Positions 10,900 to 21,125 of a stretch of DNA of 64,000 nucleotides are shown piece by piece (position 1 is the first letter of the stretch; each line of letters starts with the position of its first letter). The notes under the pieces were generated by a model. That model was not told where the DNA came from. It saw only the letters and a list, made by a program, of their open reading frames with translations, and made no database searches. The stretch is taken from the NCBI GenBank assembly GCA_012845835.1, contig JABAKD010000023.1:4792727-4856726 (forward strand), given 5' to 3'. The stretch comes from Undaria pinnatifida (taxonomy: Eukaryota > Sar > Phaeophyceae > Laminariales > Alariaceae). A program made the position numbers and the translations under genes.

Positions 10900-11332
10900 A
10901 TTGTGGACGATTTGTTCCTGAATCAGTAACATGGGTGATAGACTAGTTATTGCGCAAGTATAAGGAAGCCTGAAAAGGAGACTGTCTTGAAGTTAGTGTG
11001 TGACCAGAAATAAACAGAGGTCGCTGAGGAAAAAAAAGTGCTTGTAAGCAGTTGGATTCACGTTCTACACGCCGTTTCCAGTGCTCAGGAACACTGTAGA
11101 ATAAATGATCGGAACCTATCACAAACGGCACCGCAGCAGCAGTAGTAGAACAACAACAACCGCAGCCGCCACCCGAGCTGGTGTAGCCATCAAAACGGTA
11201 TATGATGTAGACACAATTTATTCCCCACCAAACCGTTTCAGAACACCTGAAAAATATCAAGAATTTACGCGCGTGCTGGCTCACTCGCTCGGGTGAATAT
11301 TGGCCCTCGCGGTCTCCATGTGAAGGACCTAC
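10900..11332. other. Unassigned sequence
   Basis: Short frames on both strands with a CAG/TAG/CAA triplet-rich stretch at 11135-11175. Nothing is recognised. Confidence 0.4.
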
Positions 11333-11423
11333 GTTAACCCCTTTAGAGCCCCCGAAGCCCTCCCTATACTCAATCCTAGTAATTTTGTCCCCAAAACGGG
11401 TTTCCAGTTGTAAAGGCGTTAAC
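11333..11423 (-). mobile_element. Miniature TIR element, family G, copy 1 (91 bp)
   Basis: Starts GTTAACCCCTTTAGA and ends TGTAAAGGCGTTAAC, so the ends are inverted repeats of about 12-15 bp. The same 91-bp element lies in opposite orientation at 44808-44898, and a degraded copy at 31748-31839. Internal steps 'cctccctatact' and 'gtccccaaaacgg' are shared. There is no coding capacity; it looks like a very small MITE. Confidence 0.75.
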
Positions 11424-12055
11424 TTGGGGGATCCTGGTCGCTATGATCCTCACATGGGATAGGTGTGTCTATCGCGAGACCACAGCTGACAGCTAGTAGA
11501 TTCTCTTATTGCTATCGGGCAAGGCTTGCTGATTTAGGTCCGGGTACAAGAGTGAGAGAGAAGGGGGGGGTGGGGAAAAGTAGCTCGGCCATAGCCAAGC
11601 TACGAGGACTGGCTCTCGTACTGGCAAGCAATACAACGCGTCACCCAAGACGTCATCCTTGACAATAGCTCTTCTTGAGCGCAAGCTGCTTTCTGCCTAC
11701 TACGTAGGGCACTTATATAAGGCCACGCGCGTGACGTGCTGCACACTTTAAGTATAAGTAAAGACCAACCCCTAACACGCCCAATCACATCGAGTCCTGA
11801 GTACTCTTCTAAGAACCATCCTGCTCATAAATGCTGGCGCGCAGTTGTATTACCTGGACTAATTGTTTATAGCGCTGGGCGTGCTCTCAAGGCAGGATGC
11901 TACCATTGTTACACTCGTACTGAGCAGATTCCTCGGGCTCATTATACTGTCATGCTACACTATTCCTATATCACACGACAGTGTTCCTAAATCGCACGAC
12001 CGATGATCGATCCTGAATCCCACGGTGGTGGATTCCGAGTAACACGACGATAGAT
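11424..12055. other. Unassigned sequence
   Basis: Short frames only. No repeat match or RNA gene was seen. Confidence 0.4.
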
Positions 12056-12057
12056 GA

Positions 12058-12500
12058 ACAACAGAAAATCAGGCCTTTGAATTGATCAACAGGGATGGGC
12101 GGTTGGTCTATTATTGCTCATGCAGATGACGCACCCAAAGTGGAACACGACAAAATTCCACCAGAGATGGAGCAACAGAAATCAGGCCTTTGAATTGATC
12201 AACAGGGATGGGCGGTTGGTCTATTGCTCATACAGATGACGCATCCAAAGTGGAGCACCACAAAATTCCACTCGAGATGGAGCAACAGAAATCAGGCCTT
12301 TGAATTGATCAACAGGGGTGGGCGGTTGGTCTATTATTGCTCATACAGTACAGATAACGCATCCAAAGTGGAACACGACAAAATTCCACCAGAGATGGAA
12401 CAACAGAAATCAGGCCTTTGAATTGATCAACAGGGATGGGCGGTTGGTCTATTGCTCATACAGTACAGATAACGCATCCAAAGTGGAACACCACAACATC
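12058..12500 (+). repeat. Tandem repeat, four units of ~110-118 bp
   Basis: Units begin near 12063, 12181, 12291 and 12409 (the last partial). Each holds 'atcaggcctttgaattgatc', 'gggcggttggtctatt', 'ccaaagtgg' and 'acaaaattcca'. Units are highly similar and differ mainly by small length changes in the 'ttattgctcata' step. Because 110 and 118 are not multiples of three, the frames shift between units, which argues against a conserved protein repeat. Confidence 0.85.
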
Positions 12501-12768
12501 GTCGGAACACCACAACATCCACGAGTGTCTTCACCCTTTTTCCACGCCGCTACTCTACCCTCTTGGGTGGGGTACGTCTGTGCGACCGTTGCCCTTGGTG
12601 TGTGTCCCAGGTGGCGGCTGTCCTGGGTGCGTGGCGGGGAGATCGCGTGCATGCCTACTTTGTGTTTTTTTTTTTCTTGAACTGGTAGACTGGTCTCGAC
12701 TAGTTATTTTGGTCTCGCGGATGATAATTACCTGGTACTTCGTATGACGAACATATTTCGGGTAAGCT
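12501..12768. other. Unassigned sequence
   Basis: No gene or repeat match was recognised. It includes an 11-T run at about 12664-12676. Confidence 0.4.
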
Positions 12769-12769
12769 A

Positions 12770-13560
12770 TTTGAGCTCGTACCTATACCCGGGTATTTTT
12801 TCCGACGGGCATACCGACGGGCATACCGACGGGCATACCTTTTCTTTTTTTTCTTACACTTTTACTTTCCAGCTTCTGGACAACAAGCCGTGGGGGTCAT
12901 AGGTAGGTGTCGTCCCTTCTCCCCCCCGGTTCTTGCCTTCGATTTTCATCGCGCACATAGGGTTCAGCAATCCCGCTGCTCGTCGATTTTTCGTCGAGTG
13001 TTGCCAACTCACGCTCTCGCGCTTTCCGCAAGTCAATTTGTGCACAACAAGAGAAGTCCCATCGAATTTATACGCGGTATGCACTCGGCGGGGCTCGAAC
13101 TCACGAAACTGAACCATACCAGGCTCGAGGACAACCCGATACGCCACCGGGGCGACCGGCTGTTTGTACCTACACCCGGGTAAGTATTGGGCCGACGTCC
13201 CCATTGTGCGTAAAACTTAGGTACGGTATCGAGGTCCGTATCTAACGCACCCAGCACTAAGTTAGAGTATTGGGATACGTACCTAAAACGTGCCTAAAAC
13301 GTGCCTAAAACTTAGGTAAGGTATGGAGGTCGTCCCTAGGGTCGTGCTTAAACCCGGTATTTCGTCGACGGCAATACCTATACCCGGGTAAGTATTTGAG
13401 CGGGGTACCTATCCTACCTAAAACTTAGTTGACGTACGATATCGGGGTCTGCATCCAACGTACCTAGCACGTGGGTACCTGGTAATAATGCATTAAGGGC
13501 CGTACCTAACGTACCCAAGCGTCGGGCACGGGTGCATACCTGGGTATTTCACCGGGCTAT
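12770..13560. repeat. Degenerate 'T' repeat array (tacctatacccgggta motif), interrupted by a SINE
   Basis: The motifs 'cctatacccgggtaagtat', 'cctaaaacttaggta' and 'cgtacctaacgta' recur in varied order at 12770-12850 and 13165-13560. A triplet of 'gacgggcatacc' lies at about 12807-12840. The block 13380-13555 matches 24628-24800 on the far side of the LINE. The SINE at 12862-13170 sits inside the array. Confidence 0.65.
12862..13170 (-). mobile_element. tRNA-derived SINE, family 1, copy 1
   Basis: On the minus strand the head (13165 down to about 13086) has an A-box-like 'ggtggcgtatcgggtt' and a B box 'gagttcgagcccc' at the usual tRNA spacing. A body of about 230 bp follows, almost collinear with 55560-55785 (shared 'gaaaaatcgacgagc', 'gggattgctgaaccctatg', 'aaggcaagaacc'). 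Two copies sharing head and body in opposite orientation define a SINE family. The head is diverged from a functional tRNA, so this is not a tRNA gene. Confidence 0.75.
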
Positions 13561-13566
13561 TCCAGC

Positions 13567-14667
13567 AATTGTTGTGGTTGTTGTTCTCACATTAACTCGC
13601 ATAATCAAGTCCGTGGTCACAGGACAGGCTCCAGTCACTCTGGAGCTGAGGAATACCCCAGGGAAAAACACAAACAAGGTGGCACACGCATATATCACAG
13701 CTGACGCAATTCACGCCTCCACCAGAAACATGTAAAAGTGAAATCGGGTGTCAGTCAACGATGTGCCAGATCCATACCGGTGCATATGTCTCATTACTCG
13801 CGCCCTGGAAAAACCGACTGTACCGCTTGCCGCCCAAGAAAGACTACCACGTATATATTACACGTAGTATCTATCACTACGCATACGCACGACAGACGCA
13901 AGTCAATTGGCAAAAAGAAACAAAGAAAAGAAAAGAAGATAAAGGAAAGGAAATAAAAGAGAAGAAAGCGAAACAAAAAAATAAAAACGAAAAAGGGAAG
14001 GAAAGAAAAGAAAAGGCAAGGAAAAGCAAGAAAAGACAAGACAAGAAGAGGAAGCAAGGGAAGGAAAAGAGAAAGAAAATGCCATACTAGCAGACCCCAG
14101 GAACTAACTCAAGACGGTATTGGGCTCATAGAGGGTATCAAGTGCGTCATCAATGGCACTGGGGAGAGAACGCAACATGGCGAAGAACTCAGGGCGGTCT
14201 TACGCTAGCTCGTGACGGCCATTGGAAGGCCATATCTTTCAAGACGATGATGGCCAAACCCAGACTTCAGTCTCTTGGGCATGACGCCCCCCATTCATCA
14301 CCCCCCCCCCAACCCCCTCCCCTCCCACCCCCTTCCCCCCCCCCCCCCTCCCTCCCCCCCCCTCTCCCCCCCTCCCCCCCCCGCCCTTCTCCCTCCCCCT
14401 GGCCGCTTAGAGATGCCGACGGTGGACGGCGCTGCTTCAGTCTTTGCGCGTCGCTCTGCAGCTTTCCGTCTCTCCGTTTCATGCCAATTCCGCATGAACA
14501 ATTCGGCTCCCTCCTGTACTAGTCGAAACCACTTGCCGGCCTTCTGAGCAGCCTTTCGCCACCCTTCGAATTTCATTCCAAAGACCGACATATCCTCCTT
14601 CAGATTATCCATCCAGTCATTCTCTTGCTCCACTGAGTAGCCCTCACCCCCAACAAGCTCCCCAAAC
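13567..14667 (-). mobile_element. RTE-like LINE copy 1, 3' part
   Basis: This is the 3' portion of a LINE whose 5' portion resumes at 21126. It ends at a (GTT)n tract (13569-13585, (AAC)n in element sense), a short trinucleotide tail typical of RTE-type LINEs. Next comes a conserved 3' untranslated segment (13600-13900, matching 34155-34360 and 40500-40815), then a purine-rich tract on the plus strand (13905-14085, pyrimidine-rich in element sense). Last is the C-terminal coding end (14633-14298), including 'KAGKWFRLVQEGAELFMRNW' and a Gly/Arg-rich tail. Confidence 0.8.
13905..14090. repeat. Polypurine tract within the LINE 3' untranslated region
   Basis: About 180 bp of almost pure A/G on the plus strand, built of 'aaagaaaag'-like steps. 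Equivalent tracts occupy the same place in LINE copy 2 (34360-34496) and copy 3 (40325-40497, as pyrimidines), so the tract belongs to the element. Lys/Glu-rich or Phe/Leu-rich frames across it are artefacts. Confidence 0.8.
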
Positions 14668-15199
14668 TGTTAAATAGTAGGATTGACAAGGAATCCATCG
14701 GTTAAAGGTAGTTGTTCATTACATAGTCAAATGAGTGTATACAGAGTACTGGGTTAGCTGTCGAACCATGTGATGGAAGTCGTTTTCGTTAGTATGGAAG
14801 AGGACACATATATGGTACTACGTTCCGCCAAGTAATAACGCGTTGACGAGTCACGCGCGCGTAAGATCAAAGCGTTGACTAGGTCACGTGCGTAAGATCG
14901 AAGTGTTTGTAACGTCACGGGCGTAAGATTGACCTGGGTGTCGTATGTAGTGGATACCACCATACGAGAAATTTGTTGGAGTAAAAAGGAGGAGATACGA
15001 GTGCTTGCACATCGAGTTCACTCCTCACATCTGCATCTGAAGTTAGACAGTTCATAGTGACATAAGGTTTTGTTGGCCCAACGAGAGCCTGATCCACCAT
15101 CGTCTAAACCATCATCAGTCAGGCTCGAGATCGTCTCGCCATGACTCTGTGTTAGCCTCTGAAGACCGTCATCGGTCAGGCACCACCACATTTCTAACA
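14668..15199 (+). repeat. 5' LTR of copia-1
   Basis: 532 bp, TGTTA...TAACA. It contains three steps of a 'cgtgcgtaagatc'-type short repeat (14850-14930) that may be promoter-proximal. The 3' LTR holds the same three steps. Confidence 0.9.
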
Positions 15200-15216
15200 A
15201 GTTATGAGCCTCGGTA
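15200..15216 (+). promoter_or_regulatory. Putative primer-binding site of copia-1 (tRNA-Met anticodon-arm type)
   Basis: Immediately after the LTR the sequence reads AGTTATGAGCCTCGG. Its complement holds GAGGCTCATAAC, which looks like a tRNA-Met anticodon arm with CAU in the loop rather than a tRNA 3' end. Priming from a tRNA cut in the anticodon loop is known for Drosophila copia and relatives. The host tRNA sequence is not available here, so this is inference. Confidence 0.55.
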
Positions 15217-15339
15217 ATGTGTAACACACAGCGCATGAACATCCCCTGCGGTGGAGCACAAGCCTGGTGATTTTGCTGGAATACTACGCAAGAAACTTGG
15301 AACCAAACGTGAGTCGAGTCGAACGGCATTGGAACAACG

Positions 15340-15685
15340 TGCACGAAGAAAAAGGAAGCCCGGTGGACAGACCGGCCAGCTTCAGGCGATCTGCGTACAA
15401 GATCGAGCTGAACGAGAAAAGGAAGGGCCGGAGGACGGACCGGCACGTTTCAAGCGATCTGCGTACAGGATCAAGATTCACGAGAAAAGGAAGCCCGGTG
15501 GACAGACCGGCACGCTTCAGGCGATCTGCGTACAAGAACGAACTGAACGAGAAACGGATTCCCGGTGGACAGACCGGCACACTTGAGGCGATCTGCGTAC
15601 AAGATCGAGCTGAAAGAAAAAAAAGGAAAGCCCAGCGAGCAGGTCGGCACACCTCAGGCGTCCCACGCACAGGATCGAGTTGAGT
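15340..15685 (+). repeat. Five-unit tandem repeat (~66 bp) in the copia-1 leader
   Basis: Five successive units start near 15345, 15413, 15481, 15549 and 15615. Each carries 'aaaggaagcccggtggacag' or a variant, 'accggcac', 'aggcgatctgcgtacaagat' and 'gagctgaac'. They lie between the primer-binding site and gag. Period is about 66-68 bp and units diverge progressively; the last is the most changed. Confidence 0.85.
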
Positions 15686-15734
15686 GCGATAATAAACACG
15701 ACGGCACAGGCCAGCACAAGCAACGCATTCAGAG

Positions 15735-16660
15735 CAGTCATGGACGAGCCCGGTAACGTGGTGACATCCACCATAAGGAATATTTCCATATTTGATGGGA
15801 CCAACCCGGAGAACTATCGCGAATGGAGCTCAAAGACTCGCGTAGTATTTTCTATGTCAAACAAAGACGTGTTTGACGTTCTGAACGGATCTATTAAACC
15901 GGTACTAGCAATCACAGGCAGTGACACCCCGGACACTCCGACTCTGGTGGAATTCAACGCTGGAAGCGAGCGTGCGAGACCCTCTTCTCCGTACTTTACT
16001 TTGTCACTAGCGGCCCTGCAGCTACACTAATTCGTCAATATGGAGACAGGACTTCGGCAGGGGGTTTGGGGCACGGACAGAAGGCGTGGGACGCTTTGTA
16101 CACCAAGTACAACAGCAACAGCAAGAAAGCACGGCGGGCCTGCTACGAGAAGCTTGTGAGCTTCCGGATGGAGGAAGGGCAAGGTCCTGATGACTATACC
16201 ATCAAGCTAATGGAGGTTCGAGGGCGTCTGCATGAAATGGGAGAGAACATCTCGGACGAGAGGCTTGAGTATATTTTATTGCAAGGCCTAACCGACAACT
16301 ACGAGTTCGTAAAGATGACGAGCTTTCACACCCCAAACTTCGGCATTAACGAGATTCAATCAATGATGAGAAACTTGTACATCGACCAACTCTCGAGACC
16401 AGGACATGTAAACAAGTTAGCCGGCAGAGGAGCGGCAATGACAACCACCAAAGGATCACGGAAGGGACGATGCTACAATTGCCAAGAATTCGGACATATC
16501 AATCAAGACTGCACAAACAGCAAGGAGGAACGATCTGCTACACCAAAATGGTGCTCGCTACACAACCCTACGACACACAGCGATGCCGAGTGCAACGCTC
16601 AGGACGGGAAGCATAATACGGAGAACAAACTACAAGGAGAAGTACAACGTGCTCACACAG
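15735..16660 (+). pseudogene. copia-1 gag region (fossil)
   Basis: The N-terminal part shows the copia gag pattern 'FDGTNPENYREWSSKTR', and the central part has UBN2-like helices ('AWDALYTKYNSNSKKARR', 'YEKLVSFRMEEGQGPDDYT'). A CCHC zinc knuckle follows at about 16470-16515 (CYNCQEFGHINQDC). In this family gag forms the particle shell and the knuckle binds RNA. Broken fossil. Confidence 0.85.
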
Positions 16661-16799
16661 CGACTGAGTCGACGGCGACGGAAGAAGAAGACGACTTCGG
16701 GTATGCCTTCATGACGTCTGGGTGGACCCCATCAGCAGAGTTTCAGGAAACTGCGCAACCAACCGAGAGAAGGAAGACTAGTGCTGACACATTCAGACT

Positions 16800-17190
16800 T
16801 GCTCCGAAAACCTTGACCATGCTGGTGGATAGTGAAACATCCGGGCATTACTTTGATGATGAACTTCGCCCGGGTATGAAGGACAAGCTGCTAAACTGCA
16901 AGCCACTCGAGAGACCCCACAAGATACTGACCGCAGGACGACACGTTCTGCCGGGAACAGCGACCGTTACGATTTCGGGAAAAATCATCGACACGGACGG
17001 CAACAAGCATCCGGTAGAACATGCAGGCTTGGTCGCACCTGGGAGACGTTGTTTCTTAGCACCGCTGCTGCTGCTGCTGCTGCTACTGCTATCCAAACTC
17101 GAGGACAAGACCTGCGAAGGGGTGCTCTATGGGTACAGCTTGAACAGCAATGCATACCAGATATATATAGATACAAGACGGCGCGAGTGA
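16800..17190 (+). pseudogene. copia-1 protease and adjoining pol region (fossil)
   Basis: 'LTMLVDSETSGHYF' at about 16812-16855 is the aspartic protease active-site region of copia elements (usual form LVDSGAS.H). The region reads on in the gag frame. The later part (GVLYGYSLNSNAYQIY) resembles the end of the copia integrase region. A CTG-rich stretch (17060-17090) lies between. Fossil. Confidence 0.7.
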
Positions 17191-17849
17191 CAGAGAGCCG
17201 CAACGTCACCTTCATCGAGACCCCAGCATCGACACTGGCTGATTCCACGGGGGGCAACACCACTGGCGACGCCGTCAGTACTCACGAAGACAGCTCGCTG
17301 GCAGAAAACTCGCAAGACATCTGAATCACGTACAGCGAAGAGATAGACAGCCTCCTGAAGAAAGTGTCGAAGCTTACGGGTAGGAATAGTGGACCGCTCA
17401 ACGTTAGCTGGCGAGGAGGAGCCGGCCGCTGAAGGCGCTGGCAGTGACGAAACACTCGAGACGACCCGCACAGGAGCATGGCCGACAGACCACGAACTCG
17501 GAGGCGCAACATGTTTGGGCACACGCGTGAATTGTGCCGTAATTCCGGCCTCACGAAAGGGACTATACCTTCACCAGCAGCGAGAACTGCGTAAACTGGG
17601 ATTGCTCACTAGCCCAATGGTAAGTGACGCAGAGGTAGCGCACGAGAAGGAAGACACGATGGAACACGCGCCGTTAGGTGAGATTAGGTGAGACAGGACA
17701 CAGGTCAGATGGGGCACAAGAGCACAGGATGGAAGTATACCTTGACTACGTCCTAGATACTGGAAACCCAGTCTCTGAGCACAGTTCGGATCGGGAGGTC
17801 ATTACGATCCCGAATACATTCAAGGACGCGATGGAATCGCCACAAGTGA

Positions 17850-19310
17850 CCAAGTGGAAAGAAGCCACAAACAAGGAGATGGACAGTCTCCAGAAAACAT
17901 GCAGTCTTCAACCTGGTATAGCCAGACTCGGTACCACCGGAGCACAAGGTGATCGGGGCCAAATGGGTCTTTAAGGTTAAAGCTGATCACACGCTGAAAG
18001 GCAGAATTGTGGTTCGTGGTTCATGGCTGGGGACAAGTGTCGGGAATCGATTGTGGCTGCACATATCTATCTGTATGCCGCATCCAGAGCATTTGCATGG
18101 CACTCGCCATAGCTGCGAGTGAAGACTGGGAAGCACTCCAGCTTGATGTACTGACGGCGTTTCTAAACGTCGAGGTACAGGAGGAGGTGTATGTGAGGAT
18201 TTCTCCAGGCTACGGATCACTCGACGCTACAACTGGACGTCCCAAGGTGATGAAACCCATGAAGAGCCTGTGCTTACTTCATCGAAGCCCTCGCAACTGG
18301 TTGAACACGATCGACGATTCACTGAGGGATATCGGAATCACAGCGACTGCGCCTGATCCATGTGTCTACATCTTCGGCTCAGACGACAACCTCAGCGTTC
18401 TGACCATGTACGTAGACAACCCCCTTCTTCTTGGAGCAAACACGCCGCTACTGAAGGACCTTAACATCCAGCTGATGGACGTATTCGCCATCACCGACAT
18501 GAGAGGCGTCTCGATGGTGCTAGGCATGCAAATCGCCAGAGACAGGGAGGCTAAGACTCTGACCATTAGCCAAGAGCATTACGCCAATTCAGTCCTAGCG
18601 CGATTTGGCATGGCAAAATGCGACCCAGTTCACACGGCGGGAGCAGAAGCGGAATTATCCCACAAGCAACCGAACACAGTGCTGCTAGACTCTACGGGCA
18701 TCCAACCATACCAGGCCATCACGGTGTCTCTGATGTTCCTGAGCCAATGCACGCGCTACGATATCACCTACGCCGTCAACCAACTGGCCCGAGCCATGAG
18801 AAAACCATCCAAACTACACATGACAGCAGCAAAGCATCTTCTCCGCTGTCTAAAGGGAGATATGGGCCTGCCAATCACGTACAAGACAGGGTGTTTCGAA
18901 ATGACGGGGTATTGCGATGTGAGCTGGCAAAACAACCGTGACAACGGCAAGTAAACCTCCGGCTACTTGTTCATGCTGGCTGGAGGGCCACTGAGCTTCA
19001 AGACTGCGCTCCAGAACGTGACGGCGCAGTCGACTCTTGAGGCGGAACTCATCTCAATGGCACACGCAAGCAAGGAGGCGGTGTACCTATCCAACATGAT
19101 GGCCGAGCTGGGATTTGGAAAGCTGTTCAAAAGTGTACCGCTCTTTGGCGACAACACCGGAGCCCTACACATAGCAGGAAACAGCACCTACAGCTCTCGC
19201 ACGGAAAACATCGCTCTGCTCTTCTTTTACTTGGAGGAGCTAGTCAAGCACGGCAAAATCACCATCCACCACGTGGCAACACAGAATCAACTGACAGACG
19301 TAGGGATTTA
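17850..19310 (+). pseudogene. copia-1 reverse transcriptase and RNase H region (fossil)
   Basis: Recognisable copia RT blocks: the entry 'WKEATNKEMDSLQ', motif A region 'LQLDVLTAFLNVEVQEEVYV', the catalytic-loop region 'VLTMYVDNPLLLG', and the connection 'LSQCTRYDITYAVNQLARAM'. The RNase H block has 'STLEAELISMAHASKEAVYL' and 'DNTGALHIAGN'. The normal role is copying the element RNA to DNA. The order and wording are Ty1/copia, not gypsy. Fossil. Confidence 0.9.
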
Positions 19311-19639
19311 GGTTCCTCACGAAGAACGCGCATCGGCACCTGCTGAACCTTATCGAGGCATACACCACAAGAAATGATATTTAAAGAGGAATTAAGCAGC
19401 CCAAGGTCGACCCGAAGGAAGATATTCCCCAATGACGACGACAATGAGTACACGTCAACAAACGACAAAGAGAAAAGGAAAATAATCCAAGATCGACCTG
19501 GACGGAGACCAAGTTATGACGACAACGTGCGTACTTTTTACAAATACAGGAAATCGACAGCAAGATGGATCGAGATCAGGAGGAGCCATTTGAACGAAGC
19601 CACACGTCATCATCACACATTACTATATCAACATCTACA

Positions 19640-20275
19640 CCATGTCCCACAACCAGGAACGCGAGGAGGTTCACACCGGGGATATTTCCGACGACAGTAA
19701 AGCAACGGGACAAAAACGGCGAACACGCTTGTACGACAGGTTTCTTTTCTTGGAGGAAAACTATAGAGAAGAGGCAGCGGCGGAGATCGCCAACTGGACC
19801 ATCAAGCAAGGCGTAGAAGACTACTCCGATAAGTCATTTGGAATGTTTGCTTGATATGTAATAGGGAGAGGGGAATATGACGACTTGGTGGAAGCTCGGC
19901 GTTCCTTTGAGTTTCTCACCAGCGCATGGGCCAAAGCTTCCACCCCAAGCTTAGATCAGATGGTCTCAGCTAGAAAACGTTTCGATAGCAACGTGCAAGC
20001 CAAGGGGGTTGACCGCGAACAGGGGATATGGAAGAAGTATTACCTAGAGGAGCTCAAGGAGCAGGAAGACGAATGCAAGCGCAGCCTTGGCCGTACGAAG
20101 GCTAGACTCGAAAGAGGGAATGAAGCATGTCTAGTGGAACCTTCACACAAACAGTCAGCAGTAATGGATTATGTCAGAGCAGAAAAAAAGGCAGACCTTG
20201 TCGGAAGCGACGGAGGCGATTGCCCATCTAGCCGAAGACACCATTGGCTCTATAACGTCCACCGTGACGCGTAAT
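19640..20275 (+). pseudogene. Extra coding region between pol and 3' LTR of copia-1 (fossil)
   Basis: About 1.27 kb separates RNase H from the 3' LTR, and part of it is protein-like. One open stretch starts MSHNQEREEVHTGDISDDSK. Another runs through a Glu/Lys/Arg-rich, probably helical or coiled-coil segment (QGIWKKYYLEELKEQEDECK). There is no membrane segment suggesting an envelope. A third coding region is uncommon in copia elements, though some lineages have one. Function unknown. Confidence 0.55.
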
Positions 20276-20583
20276 GTGAGAGCTGAGTTGCAAAACATCG
20301 TTAGAGAGAACCCACCGGGCAACAGGGGGGGGGGGGTGAAATGATCTTCGGAAGACCTGAAACATAGCATACGCAGGCTGAGCAGAAAGAGGAGGATACA
20401 CTCTGACACGATCCTGTTTCTGCAAATAACGCCTTAGACAAGGAGAGTAGAGTAAACCTGAGCTGAGAAAGATGACACACTCTGGCACGGTATTTGTTGT
20501 TGCAAACTACGGTTCAAACCAGCATATTATAAGGGTGATTATGGCCCAACATAATTGGTATGGTAATTTCATCTAAGGAGGAG

Positions 20584-21125
20584 TGTTAAATAGTAATATT
20601 CACAAGGAATCCGTCGGTTAAAGGTAGATGTTCATTGCATAGTCAAGTGAGTGTATGCATAGTACTGGGTAAGCTGTCGAACCATGTGATGGAAGTTGTT
20701 TTCGTTGGTATGGAAGAGGACACATATATGGTACTACGTTCCGCCAAGCTATAACGCGTTGACGAGTCACGTGCGTAAGATCACAGCGTTGACTAGGTCA
20801 CGTGCGTAAGATCGAAGTGTTTACGACGTCACGTGCGTAAGATTGATCTGGGTGCCGTATGTAGTGGATACCACCATACGAGATAATTTGTGAGTGTAAA
20901 AAGGAAGAGACACGAGTGCTTGCACATCGAGTTCACTCTTCACATCTTCATCTGAACTTGGACAGTTCATAGTGACATAAGTTTTGTTGGCCCAACAAGA
21001 TCCCATTTTAAAGTGATTCATCATCGTCTTAACCATTATCAGTCAGGCTCGAGCTCGTCTCGCCACGACCCTGTGTCAGCCTCTGAAGACCGTCATCGGT
21101 CCGGCACCACCATATATATATAACA
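20584..21125 (+). repeat. 3' LTR of copia-1
   Basis: 542 bp, TGTTA...TAACA, collinear with the 5' LTR. A TA-rich step (21111-21122) near its right end makes it slightly longer. It is preceded by the purine tract aaggaggag. Confidence 0.9.

Larger units (their letters stand above)
14668..21125 (+). mobile_element. Ty1/copia LTR retrotransposon fossil (copia-1), nested in LINE copy 1
   Basis: A 6.46-kb element bounded by two LTRs (14668-15199 and 20584-21125), each beginning TGTTA and ending TAACA. It is flanked by CAAAC on the left and CAAGC on the right, a 5-bp target duplication that has since changed at one base. Removing it restores continuity of the LINE, as in LINE copy 2 around 36135. 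Internal order: primer-binding site, leader with tandem repeats, gag with zinc knuckle, protease, reverse transcriptase, RNase H, an extra coding region, a purine tract (aaggaggag, about 20575-20583) and the 3' LTR. The order protease before RT and the RT/RNase H sequence are copia-type. The LTRs differ at roughly one base in ten by eye, so the insertion is old. The coding region is broken in several places (about five or more). Confidence 0.92.

Noticed and set aside
12058-12500. Regularly spaced repeats that could suggest a CRISPR array
   Set aside because: The whole 110-118 bp unit is repeated with no unique spacers, and the window is eukaryotic. It is an ordinary tandem repeat.
13086-13165. 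tRNA gene on the minus strand
   Set aside because: A and B boxes are present, but the cloverleaf stems do not pair well and the same head plus 230-bp body occurs at 55485, so it is a SINE head.
13761-14090. Lys/Glu-rich 109-codon ORF
   Set aside because: Encoded by the LINE 3' UTR polypurine tract; the equivalent tract in other copies is not in a conserved frame.
15267-15683. 138-codon ORF upstream of copia-1 gag with repeated peptides
   Set aside because: It is a read-through of the five-unit leader repeat in a region expected to be untranslated.
19640-20275. Envelope-like gene in copia-1
   Set aside because: No signal peptide, membrane segment or Cys-rich ectodomain is visible; the region is charged and helical.
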